A DNA stretch of 64,000 bases from Maratus speciosus (lineage: Eukaryota > Arthropoda > Arachnida > Araneae > Salticidae), in contig OZ010791.1 in assembly GCA_963932465.1 (NCBI GenBank), positions 151,635,915 through 151,699,914 on the forward strand, given 5' to 3'. This document shows positions 54,299 through 64,000 of the stretch, piece by piece (the stretch's first letter is position 1; every line of letters starts with the position of its first letter). A model generated the notes under the pieces. The model was not told where the DNA came from. It saw only the letters and a program-made list of their open reading frames with translations, and searched no databases. The position numbers and the translations under genes were made by a program.

Positions 54299-56400
54299 TC
54301 TAATCTATATTATAAAGGACAAACATATCTGTGCGTAACGCATACGTCATTCTGCGAATGGCAACACTTTGAAATTTGAAATGAAATTTCGGTTTTGCAA
54401 TTTTCGCTACTGCAAAATTTTAAACTTCTAAACATCCCACATTTTAAATGTTTACACCGTCGTATGCAGAAAAAAATGCAATTTGTTTGAAAGCTGTATC
54501 TCAATTTATTTTTGAGATGTTAATTTTTTTTTTATAGTTTTTAATACAATTTTCTAATTGTGGCAACTGAAGTACTTCATTTCTATTAAAAGCGGATTAG
54601 TTATCTTTATTGATTATATTCTTATTGATGCCATTTTCTCATTACAATTAAAAATATCTTTTTTAAAAATTTGAACAGAAAATGACGTTATGCTTTAAAA
54701 AAGACACAATTTTTCGGATGATGCTGTTATATTTCACTATTTTTTCATTTCGCTGATATTGAGTTTGAGACAATAGGCAAAATATTTCAGCGACTGAAAA
54801 TGACGTCATATTTAAAAGTAAACGATAATTTAACTTTATAAAACGAGGTATTTCCCCTTGAATACGTCTAAAAGTTATAAATTTCTGGAATTTTTACGCG
54901 CAGGTACAGATATTATACTAAGACCTCAAATCACGAGTGGGAATTTTAACATGGAAAGTTGTAATAGTTGAAAAATGTGACTTCAAGCTTGAAAATATAT
55001 TTATTAATAACCTATTGCGCGTTAAAATGTTTTTAAATGGTTAATATGGATGTGAAACGGGGAAAATGACTTGATTCGGTTTAGATGTAAAGGTAGAAAA
55101 ATTCTATGATTATGTCAAGGTGAAATCATTTTTGCGGATTTTTCATTCCGTAATACCAAGCATCAATTAATAACTTAATCAAAATTACTTATCTTGATTA
55201 TATGTTACTGATTACGTATCTGAATAAAGTTTAATTTTTCAATAATTTTAACAGTTGAAGTTTATGAAAAAAGTATTTTGTTAATCTTAGGTTAAAATAT
55301 GTCTTTGGAGAGTTAAATTAACAAGTGTAAGATGGATTTTTTATTCTAATTATTTTTTGTCGTTGTATTATAAATTTGATGCAACACTTCCTTTGTAAAC
55401 ATTTTCTTTCGTCGAAATTCGACGGGTTCCACCTCGTATATTTAAAAGACGAGGTTGTTTTTTTAGTCATCTGGCCTGAGCTTTCAACTGAACCGATTTT
55501 GATAATTATTATTATTTTTTTATGAAAACAGTTCATTTGTAGATGAGCCCGCACTCGCTATTTTTAAAAATAATCCCATTTTCGCATTTTAATTTTAATT
55601 TAAAACGCAACTTTATGAAATTTTCTCACATTGGTGACAATCGGGTTACTTCCATTGTTGAAGAGAGAAGGGAAACAATGTAAATTACTGTATCATTACG
55701 GATGTCATTTTCGCATTAGAATTAAAAATGACTTTTTTAAAAATATTAAACAGAAAATGACTTCACGATAATAACAATAACAATAATAATAATAATAATA
55801 AACGCATTTTTACTCATAAAGCTGTTACATTTCGATATTTTTTTCCATTCCAATGATACTGAGAAAGATTGAGACGCTAATCTTAGACGGCTTCTGTGAG
55901 TGAAAATGACGTTATAGTAAAAATCAAATGAGTATTTGCTTTGATAAAGCTTAATATTTATTACGAATGCATCTAAAAGAGGCATAAATTTCTGGATTTT
56001 GCCGGTACAAAAATCCAAACTTCCAGTCAAGAGTGCGAATGTTCAGATGCAAAATTGTAACTGGCAAACGTGACATCAAGTCTGGGACTATATTCATTAA
56101 TAATCTATGGCAAGTTAAAATATTTTTAAAACAGTGAATCTGAATAAGGAAAGTATGCATGTAAATTCTGCGACGGTGAAAACGACGTTATTTTTAGATG
56201 TTGGTGAAAAAAAAATTATGATTGTGTCATAGTGGCGCAATTTTCATCGATTTTTCATTACGTAATACCAAAGATCAAAGCCACAATTAATAACTTCATA
56301 ATTTGTCATATAAATTGCATGTTACATATTACTGATTACGTTTAGGAATGAAATTTAATTTTTCAATAATTTGAAAAGTTGAAATTAAACTTTAGTTGAA
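54299..56400. repeat. 1.1-kb direct duplication, possible Helitron-like start
   Basis: Sequence at 54628-55300 returns in diverged form at 55706-56400: for example ATTAAAAATATCTTTTTTAA / ATTAAAAATGACTTTTTTAA, and TTACTGATTACG at both 55206 and about 56330. The left border TCTAATCTATATTATAAAGG resembles the 5' start of the Helitron at 35918. No matching CTAG hairpin end was found, so the element class is open. Confidence 0.45.
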
Positions 56401-56439
56401 AATAATATTTGTTTTAAGAGTTAGGCCACCCAATATAAG

Positions 56440-56760
56440 GGTTGATTTTTGACGGCCGATTGTCAACTCGAGGAATATAGGTCCTAGGGGAGTGCCCTCC
56501 GTGAGGGTCTTTCTAAGAGAACCTAACCCGTATTTACGCATGGGAATCCACGCCCAATATAAGATTGATCATTAATTGCAATTTTTTCTTTATAAATTCA
56601 ATTTGTTCCTTTAAAAATTTTCATTCGTCGAATTTGACGGGTTTCGGACTGGGTTGATTTTTAATGGCCAATTATTTACTCGAGGGATATAGGCCCAAGT
56701 GGGAGCGCCCTTCGTGGGGTCTTTCTAAGGGAACCTAACCCGTATTTACGCATGGAAATC
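56440..56760. repeat. Two direct repeats of about 105 bp
   Basis: 56450-56550 and 56660-56760 share TCTTTCTAAG, GAACCTAACCCGTATTTACG and CATGG(G)AATCCA, plus an upstream CTCGAGG(A/G)ATATAGG. They lie beside the tRNA-like SINE head and may be its body. Confidence 0.65.
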
Positions 56761-56810
56761 CATGGTTCGAAGAAAACCATGAACTCCGAACCATTAGTCA
56801 GAAGATCACG

Positions 56811-56871
56811 ATTGGGTTCGAACCCAGCACCTCCCGCCTACCAGCTTCGAGAGCAGAACCTCTCGGCCACA
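56811..56871 (-). repeat. tRNA-like SINE head
   Basis: Minus strand: A-box-like TGGCCGAGAGG, long variable-arm-like stretch, then B-box GGGTTCGAACCC. The spacing and GTGGCCGAGAGG start resemble Ser/Leu-type tRNAs. There is no complete cloverleaf, so it is probably a SINE promoter region and not a tRNA gene. Confidence 0.55.
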
Positions 56872-57182
56872 TTGACGGGTTTCGACTCGTTCTTTATTAT
56901 TCTTATATTAGAGATAGATATGACATCGAGAGATATAAAGATGCTTTAGTCAAAATAATTTACCCAAGGTGTGTTTCCTCGGTATTTGCATTAGGGTTCT
57001 TGCATTATTTTATTGTCTTAATATACACACTTGGACACAAATTTATTCATAAATACTTACATAAATGTGCGTGTATATATGCATGTATAATCTCATTAAA
57101 AGATCTGTTTTATTTTGCTTTTTTAACTCCATTAAATTAAATTTAAAATATAAAACTTACTTCGATTGTGTATTTTAAAAAA

Positions 57183-58537
57183 TAAGGTAGACCGGGGCTA
57201 GTTGGCCCATTTTTCCTCCAAAAACTTTTTTTTTTATTTATTTATTAAAAAAAAAATTTTTTTTTTCTTTTTTTTTTCTTTTTTTTTTTTTTTTTAGTTT
57301 GTACATTTAGCGCATCTTAAAGCATAACCATGTATGAGAAAAATTAAAAGTTTTAATTAATAGTTTCTATATGAAGCTTAGAAGGATATAAAGACAATGG
57401 GCCCCATCGAACCCCATCGTTGGCCTTCTAAATCGATTTGATTTTCCGCGTATAGCGGAAATGAAAAAACACATAAAATATGAAATGTAATTTTAATTTG
57501 ATATATAAAAGATACAAAGGATAAGAAAATATATCTTGTTCAACTTTATACCAAGGTTTCAGATCATTTGACGTTGAAACCGTGATTGCTGCTACAGATG
57601 ACAGGACATTAGATGTAGAGTATTATCTGTGATTTTCTACGTTACTTGGGTTGTAGAAATATAGTAGTTGGAGTTTCTGGTTGGACTGGATTTTTTTATT
57701 CAAGTGAAGTTTCCTTTTCATTTCCTGTATTTGAATCTGGTGAGTCAGGGACTAAAGAAGGCATTGGAAGAGGTAGGCCAACATGCCACCGATTAAATGA
57801 GACAACTTGCCCCATATCCTCATTTTGGGTTTTGATCATCGTATCAAATATTCTGTTAACATTTTAAAAAAAACAGTAGATATAAAATAAGCTCTGACCA
57901 ACGGTCGTTTAGATTGTCATTCACCAAAGTGAAACTTTAATTTAGAAAGAAATCAGAAACGATTATTTATAAGTGAAAAAAAAAAAAAAAAATTACGTGA
58001 GTGAAAATTTGATTGCTTCTTGGCCGCTAAAGCTGCTGTGGGTGAAATAAAACCTATTAAGGGTGTAAGATCCGAACTGCTTATTTTCTGGCTCATTTTT
58101 AAATTCATTTTTGTTCTGAAACGCATCCAATTGGCAGATTCTCTTATTCAGAAACTATATAATGTGCCGTATTGGTTGACTTTTCGATAAAGACAGAATA
58201 TGTTGCAAAAAAGGCTGTCAAAGTTAGCTTTTTGAACCGAATTTCCCGAAGCAAGAGTGCTGGCGACCAAAAAAATGGTCATAGAGAGAAAATAATTGTT
58301 TATAAATCAAGCTCTAATTAATTGTGCGAAAAATGAAAACACATGGCCGCTTATAGATCTCTTCAAAAATCACGTCAGCATGTTTCATGTTTTTACCTTT
58401 AAAAATGAGTTTGAAAACGTTTCTGAAAATTTCGAGTTGTTGAGTGGGGAAATATATATATATATATTTTATAGTAACGCCAGTAACCGGTTAGTTTGAA
58501 ATATATAGCGGATGGGCCAACGTGTTCCGGTCTACCC
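57183..58537. mobile_element. MITE with GTAGACCGGGGC ends, containing another MITE
   Basis: Left AAGGTAGACCGGGGCTAG with GTTGGCCCAT, and right ATGGGCCAACGTG with TTCCGGTCTACCCTA, are imperfect inverted ends. The interior has several GGCCAAC/CCCCAT words and a long T-run at 57230-57296. TTAAGGGTG MITE copy 7 lies inside. Edges are approximate; superfamily not recognised. Confidence 0.5.
58057..58468 (+). mobile_element. TTAAGGGTG-family MITE copy 7
   Basis: TTAAGGGTGTAAGATCCG onward, same orientation as copies 2 and 5, up to GAGTTGTTGAGTGGGGAAAT. The right TTAA end is replaced by a short (TA)n tract. Confidence 0.8.
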
Positions 58538-58893
58538 TACTTCATATCGTTTACATGTCTTATTAGAATTGTATAATTATTTTCGGCTTCTCATTATGTA
58601 TTATACCTAAATAATATTTTGGTTACATTTATATTTTCCATTCTTTACAGATGGTTCATTTAAAAAAATATATACAGATATTGCAATATTGCTTTAGGAT
58701 TATCCTTACATTAACTTTCTATTCTTAAGTAATTACGGGAGTTTGTCGGCTTCCAAAACATGCTTTATTTTTTTCTTGTATCTGATCGTCCGACATTTTA
58801 TAAAGGGTTTTTCGGTGCCTTTTTTAGAAAATGTAAACACATATGGAAAATATAACGATTCGTGTGACACAGTTCATATGCAAGAGGCACTTG

Positions 58894-59154
58894 TTAACAC
58901 GTTAAGCGCCAAGTCAGTCACCGGTGACCGACACTGAACTTTCTGTTAAGAACGCGTCATTCACCGATGTCTGACGGTTTAAAATATGATATAAAACTAA
59001 ATATATATATATATTGTTTTAAGTAATTACTGAAAATGTATCCAAAATTTACTTACGTTTTATTTATTACAGGATTATACTTTCTTAAAAATTACTTAAA
59101 ACATTGTAAATTTTTCAGCCTCAGTGTCAAACACCATGGCACTCAATGTGTTAA
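58894..59154. mobile_element. piggyBac-like MITE with CACGTTAAGCGCCA ends
   Basis: TTAACACGTTAAGCGCCA at the left and TGGCACTCAATGTGTTAA at the right, 261 bp, TTAA both sides. The interior contains the short palindromic phrase GTCACCGGTGAC. Confidence 0.7.
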
Positions 59155-59644
59155 GAAACTTTAAATGCAATTTTCTCAAAACAATCCTTTTTAAGTCGTA
59201 ACCAAAATATCTCGTAAACAGAGGAACCGATGTTCTAGATTAATATTTAATTAATTATTTTTTGTTGTTGCTGTTTTAGAAAAACAACATCAGATTTTTT
59301 GTTGAAAACTGATATTTTAAGTTTGTCAGCCCACTAATTGATTGAAAATGAAAAATTTCAGAAAGTTGGTAGACAATGACTGGGCAACAACAACAACAAC
59401 TAAATGCTGGAAGGCGCGGAACATGAAGAAAAAGCAAGTGCAAAAGGTACATTTTTCAATGATAATCGCAAAAATATCGTTTTTTGAAAATTTGCAAAAC
59501 CCTATATGCAGCTGAACTTCTATTTTACAAAATTCTCCATTTAGCAACATTTTCTTTCAAAATAATAAATTTCAAAATAACAAAGACATCTATTTAAGGA
59601 ATTATGTTTCAAACTAACATTTCAGAGTTCTAATATTTTTCAAC

Positions 59645-59863
59645 CAGTGTTGCCAGTTTGCCGGGTTTTTCTTTTTCTTTTTATTGTTGATTACTACCAC
59701 ATTTTTGAAATAGTTATATTTCAGCACTACTTAATGAGGCGTGAATTAAATAACTCAAATATTTCTATTTCAGAAAAAGTGGTAACGACCAAACAGTATT
59801 AATAATAATGATGACAATAAAAAAAATAATAATAATAATAAAACCGTCCTACTGGCAACACTG
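59645..59863. mobile_element. hAT-like MITE with perfect 8-bp duplication
   Basis: CAGTGTTGCCAGT to ACTGGCAACACTG, 13-bp perfect inverted ends, 219 bp, flanked on both sides by TTTTCAAC. The 8-bp duplication and CAGTG ends identify the hAT superfamily. The exact duplication suggests a fairly recent insertion. Confidence 0.85.
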
Positions 59864-61986
59864 TTTTCAACTTGCCAAGCAAGCTAATTTTGAAAAACTT
59901 TTGTATTTTCTTTATGGATCATTAAAAACTATATTTTTCAAAAAAAAATATATATATAATTTGCTACCTAAGATTTTTTTTTTCCATGAAATTAATTTCT
60001 TGAAGTTTCAAATATGCGAATCCAAATTTACAGCTCATTCTGCCTAGTAGTTTTTGAGTTATTCTTGAAAAACTGCACACATCGCGATGTGTTTTTCAAC
60101 GACTAAACATGAATTTAACATTAGAACTTCCAAACTTTCAACCTGCGTAATTCCTAAACTACTTCGTCGAATTATTTTTAGTTTATCATAGTTAAAATTT
60201 ACCGAATAGCTCCAAATATGGTGTCAAAATTTGGTGTTAGTACTGAAATTTGAAAGTTTTGTATAATTTTTGTATGTAGACGACCCACTAAACAAAATTG
60301 AAGTATAGCATTAATTAGTAGAATTTTTACCGATCGATTGGTACCAGTCAAATTTTTATACGATGATTTGGGCAGAGTTATTACAGGAGTGTCTTTTTTC
60401 ACCACGACTGTACAAAAGATACAGTATAGACCAAACGGGCAGACGCAGAAAAGAAAGTCAAACGCTTTTCATGCATATGAAATCGTGGTTAAAAGTAGAA
60501 AAACTCTACTTTTAAAGCGTGTTGAAAAAGAATACCAAATGAGAATTTTTGACAGCCGTCCAAACAAAGAACTCTCTTAAACATTTTTTTCTAACATTTT
60601 ATTTTTTTCTCTAGAAGGTATAAAGCCTCTAACTTCTGTATTCGTAATGAGGTATATACATCTCACACACTTTGAAATGTAAGATATTTTTTGAACTGGC
60701 ATTTTTGTCTGCCTTAAGTAGTACGACAATAGCTTCATTCAACAAGCAGAACTTGGTTAAAGTTAAAAATCTAAGTTGTAGGGATATATTCTCTGTCAGA
60801 AAAAAATCGCAAAAAAATTTAGTTTCACGTATACGTTGGCATCATGTTTTCTTTTAATCTTTTCCTTTTATATGTTCAGGTTAAAAGAAACGGATACTTC
60901 CTCGAGGCGTATTTCTTTTCAAGAAACTCCTTCTCGTAAAGACTTAACACCATTCTGAGAAGCAAGCGAAAAAAATATTTTAAAAGAAGAAAGTATGAAA
61001 AAAAGAAAATATGAGGTAGCGTGCAATAGCCGGCGCTTTTAAGGCTCAACGCTTTGCGTTTTCTTTTACCCTTCCCAACTTCTTACTCTCTTTGCAGACT
61101 TTTCCTTCCATAAAAATCGGATTGTAAAAACGGGAGAGAAAAATTGGAGCGGGTCCGAGAGAAATGGGATGCAGTGTTCTAGAACGAGGAAAGAGCGGTG
61201 GTTGCTTAAGTGAGTGGGTGGTGTATGGTGGGCGCAGGAGTAGCAAAGTTGGGTGTTTTAGTTGTTTTGGTTTCTTCTAGCAATTGCTCAGAGAATGGAG
61301 ACGACTTTATCTCCAAGAGGGTGGTTTAATATAGTATACGCCATATTTCGGGGATTATTTCCCCTTTTTTTCTGTTATTTCCGAAAATGCCTGTTAATAC
61401 TCGAAGAGAAATTTCTGAAGCGGCACATTTATGAATGTTTCATTAGAATAAGTCACGTGGAAATGAGATTCTTCTGGATAACAGCTTTTATGTTAGTTAT
61501 ATTCATGCTTTTGTTTAAGGTGTTTTTAAAAAAAATATTGTGGATATCGAAAAGCTGTTTTCTGGTGTTTGTTTTTGATTTACATAAGTTTAGATAGGAA
61601 AAGTTGGGGAAATTTTTACCTAAATTCTCTATTTTAAAACTTGTTTAGTAAGAATCTGTAAATATTATTCCGATACCGATTTATCTTTGCATAAATATGC
61701 GGATATTTTGAATGTACAAGTCATCATAAAGTTTATTTTTTTACTTTTTTAACGCGAATTTCATAGTTGAAAAGTTTATTTTAAATGGGCAATTTGCCTT
61801 TTTTTTTAGACCTTCATATAAGTCTTTTGAATCGGTTTTTTGATGATCTGAATCATATCATAAGATATATGATATGATTCAGATAATCTATTTGATGATG
61901 ATTCTATTTCATTTTTATTATAAGCGCATACCAACAATAGACGCAGATTACAAAACTGTTTAGGGAAGTATATGTGCAAAAATATG
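59864..61986. other. AT-rich stretch, no gene seen
   Basis: Contains frames of up to 111 codons (61262-61597) with hydrophobic translations and no recognised domain. A purine-rich patch lies at 60960-61010. The counterpart of the dispersed repeat at 54064 is here. Confidence 0.4.
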
Positions 61987-62545
61987 TATAGGGTAATTAA
62001 GGGATAGTTTCCCCCGTTAAGGCCCCCTGATTTTTCTTTCCATAGTAAGGATTTTTGTAGTGCACATTTAACTTATCTACTCCAAATGTTATGTAGAACT
62101 TCATAAAAAATATTACTGTTATATAAATACAGGTAAAATGGGATTTTTATCAAAAAACTTAATCAATAATTTTGGCCCTCTATCCCGGACCTCAGGGTCA
62201 GACGCCGTACTTGAACGTAATAGCTCTGGAAGTAGGAAGAAATATGGCTGCAACCTATAAACTAACACATTATTCAATACCTGTTTCATCAACATTCACT
62301 AAATATTTCATAAAAATAATCTCTAATAAATATATTGTATTTCATCTGCTACTATATGTATCTTATGAGAAGGTACAACAAAAGCCAAACTTACCTTTTT
62401 TGAGAAATATAACTTTATTGGGTGAAAAAATACTACGCTTTTTTACAACGATTGAGAATAGAAGAACGTCACATGTGCAATAGCTGAAATACAGTGACTA
62501 TGGGGCAACTAATCCGAAGGAGCAAACATGGAATTTACCCTATAT
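61987..62545. mobile_element. MITE with TATAGGGTAA ends
   Basis: Left TATAGGGTAATTAAGGGATA, with AGTTTCCCC next, and right GGGGCAACTAATCC, then TTTACCCTATA, form imperfect inverted ends. It directly precedes the large palindrome. Class uncertain, probably a TA-target element. Confidence 0.55.
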
Positions 62546-62549
62546 ACTA

Positions 62550-63855
62550 CACTGGTCTCCAAAAGTTAAGGTACAGGGACTGGACGCTTTCGACTGCACA
62601 CGTTTTGTCGAATATCTACCAAAATTATTGGAATTGTTCTTGAACTCCGGGGACGTAAAGAACGTGTTTGATTTCATATTTCTCGGTGAAGATTTAATCG
62701 GGAGGACAATTAGGGGGCTAATAATAAATTTAATAATAAAATAATATTTGCGATCACCTATGTAACAGAAAATGCTGTAAATGGTTTGTGCAATTGTGTA
62801 AGCTTAGCACTCATATTCGTGAAGATGTTATTGTGTCTGTGAAAAATTCAAAAGTTTTTTCTTATAGCATACAGAGTTTTCGACCAAATTAAACAAAACT
62901 TTCCGAAAACTTGACAAAGAATAGTAGCAACAGTATACTGCAATTAACAAATTTCCGAAAACTTGAGAAAGAATAGTAGCAACAGTATACTGCAATTAAA
63001 ACATGGATATATAGAATATTTGATGAGATATGGGCATTTTTATTAAATATTTTTTAACTGCGCATGCGTGCAAGATTTCAAAATTTTTATTTCATAATTT
63101 GGTAGTCAGCTATTCTGGGCAACTTCTATAAAAAGTCCAGTCAAGTATTGTGAAAACTCAGAAAGATGTAGTCGCTGATTGAAAAATCGTGGAAAATCCC
63201 TTATAATAAAGCTATTTTTAGAAAGCAACTCACTATACCGCGCCTATCTTTAGAATTTTTGCGATATTTAACTGGAATTTTTATAGAAGTTGCCCAGAAT
63301 AGCTGACTACCAAATTATGAAATAAAAATTTTGAAATCTTCCATGCATGCGCAGTTAAAAATTACTTCATAAAAATGCCCATATCTCATCAAATATTCAA
63401 TATATCCATGTTTTAATTGCAGTATACTGTTGCTACTATACTTTGTCAAGTTTTCGGAAAGTTGTGTTAAATTTGGTTGAAAACTCTGTATGCAATAAAC
63501 AAAAAATTTGTGAAATTTTCGCAGACACAATAACATCTTCACGAATATGAGTGCTAAGCTTACACAATTGCACACAAACGTTGAACAGGACCCAAATAGT
63601 CATTTAAGACAGCGACAAACCATTTCTAGCATTTTGTGTTACATAGGTGATCGCAAATATTATTTTATTATTAAACTTATTATTAGCCCCCAATTGTCCC
63701 CCCGACTAAATCTTCACCGAGGAATATGAAATCAAACATGTTCTTTACATCCCAGAACTTCAAGAACAATTCGCCTATAATTTTCGTAGATATTCGACAA
63801 GCAGTGTACAATCGAAAGCATCCAATCCCTGTACCTTAACTTTTGGAGGTCAATG
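62550..63855. mobile_element. Foldback element, 1.3-kb near-perfect palindrome
   Basis: Left end CACTGGTCTCCAAAAGTTAA and right end TTAACTTTTGGAGGTCAATG, with TA on both sides. The left arm (62550-63140) and the complement of the right arm (63265-63855) correspond along their full length with scattered substitutions and small gaps, around a loop of about 125 bp. There is no coding. The ends and TA target suit a Tc1/mariner-derived foldback. A 52-bp segment is duplicated only in the left arm (62900 and 62952). Confidence 0.85.
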
Positions 63856-64000
63856 TAATTTAATTGCCAATTCCAATAACAATATGCTTTTGAAATTTAA
63901 GCTATCAAAAACAATAATTTTCCAAAAATTGATACGCATTTTTTGTAGTTTCATGTCTTATAAAAAAGTAGAGTTTATTCTAATTAATTTAAATACAATA

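Noticed and set aside
61262..61597. 111-codon frame as a membrane protein gene
   Set aside because: Hydrophobic translation is expected from T-rich DNA; no homology, splice context or domain is recognised.

Overview
The window is AT-rich, gene-poor eukaryotic DNA packed with transposable elements, most likely from an arthropod. It holds two full-length Copia retrotransposons, two truncated Penelope-like elements (PLEs) with GIY-YIG endonuclease coding and hammerhead-like ribozyme motifs, a non-autonomous Helitron, and many TTAA-, TA- and 8-bp-duplication MITEs. The repeat content alone does not fix the species; a chelicerate would fit but is a guess. No complete host gene is visible, only three weak candidate exons on the minus strand between 17.7 and 21.3 kb.

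Layout. 0-7 kb: two TTAA MITEs share one TTAA at 1768-1771. The second is split by a 4.6-kb element (about 1995-6599) whose inverted ends are rich in TGACGTCA and which carries an inverted pair of tRNA-like SINEs. 7-15 kb: an old foldback element containing a TA-flanked MITE, a TA-flanked MITE at 10.2 kb, a Tigger/pogo remnant, another TTAA MITE, PLE 1 and a second copy of the TA-flanked MITE. 15-26 kb: scattered MITEs, decayed transposase pieces and the candidate exons. 26-31 kb: an (AT)n tract, a 326-bp tandem array, recurring GTAAC(N4)GTTAC palindromes and a 5 x 80-bp array built on a MITE end. 31-35 kb: PLE 2 with a MITE inserted in it, and further MITEs.

35.7-44.5 kb is a three-level nest: a TTAA MITE holds a Helitron (35918-44349), which holds Copia element 1 (35957-41815). 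46.3-52.5 kb is Copia element 2 (46496-52446) inside another copy of the same MITE family. In each Copia the two LTRs have equal length and look identical by eye, and each has one uninterrupted Gag-Pol frame of over 1300 codons, so both insertions look very recent. 54-64 kb: a 1.1-kb direct duplication, a tRNA-like SINE, several MITEs and a 1.3-kb near-perfect palindrome.

The most notable signal is next to both Copia 5' LTRs: the primer-binding region starts with GATTATGAG, and in element 1 it extends to 15 nt complementary to the anticodon arm of elongator tRNA-Met. This suggests priming by an internally cut tRNA-Met half, but by the elongator rather than the initiator tRNA used by Drosophila copia.
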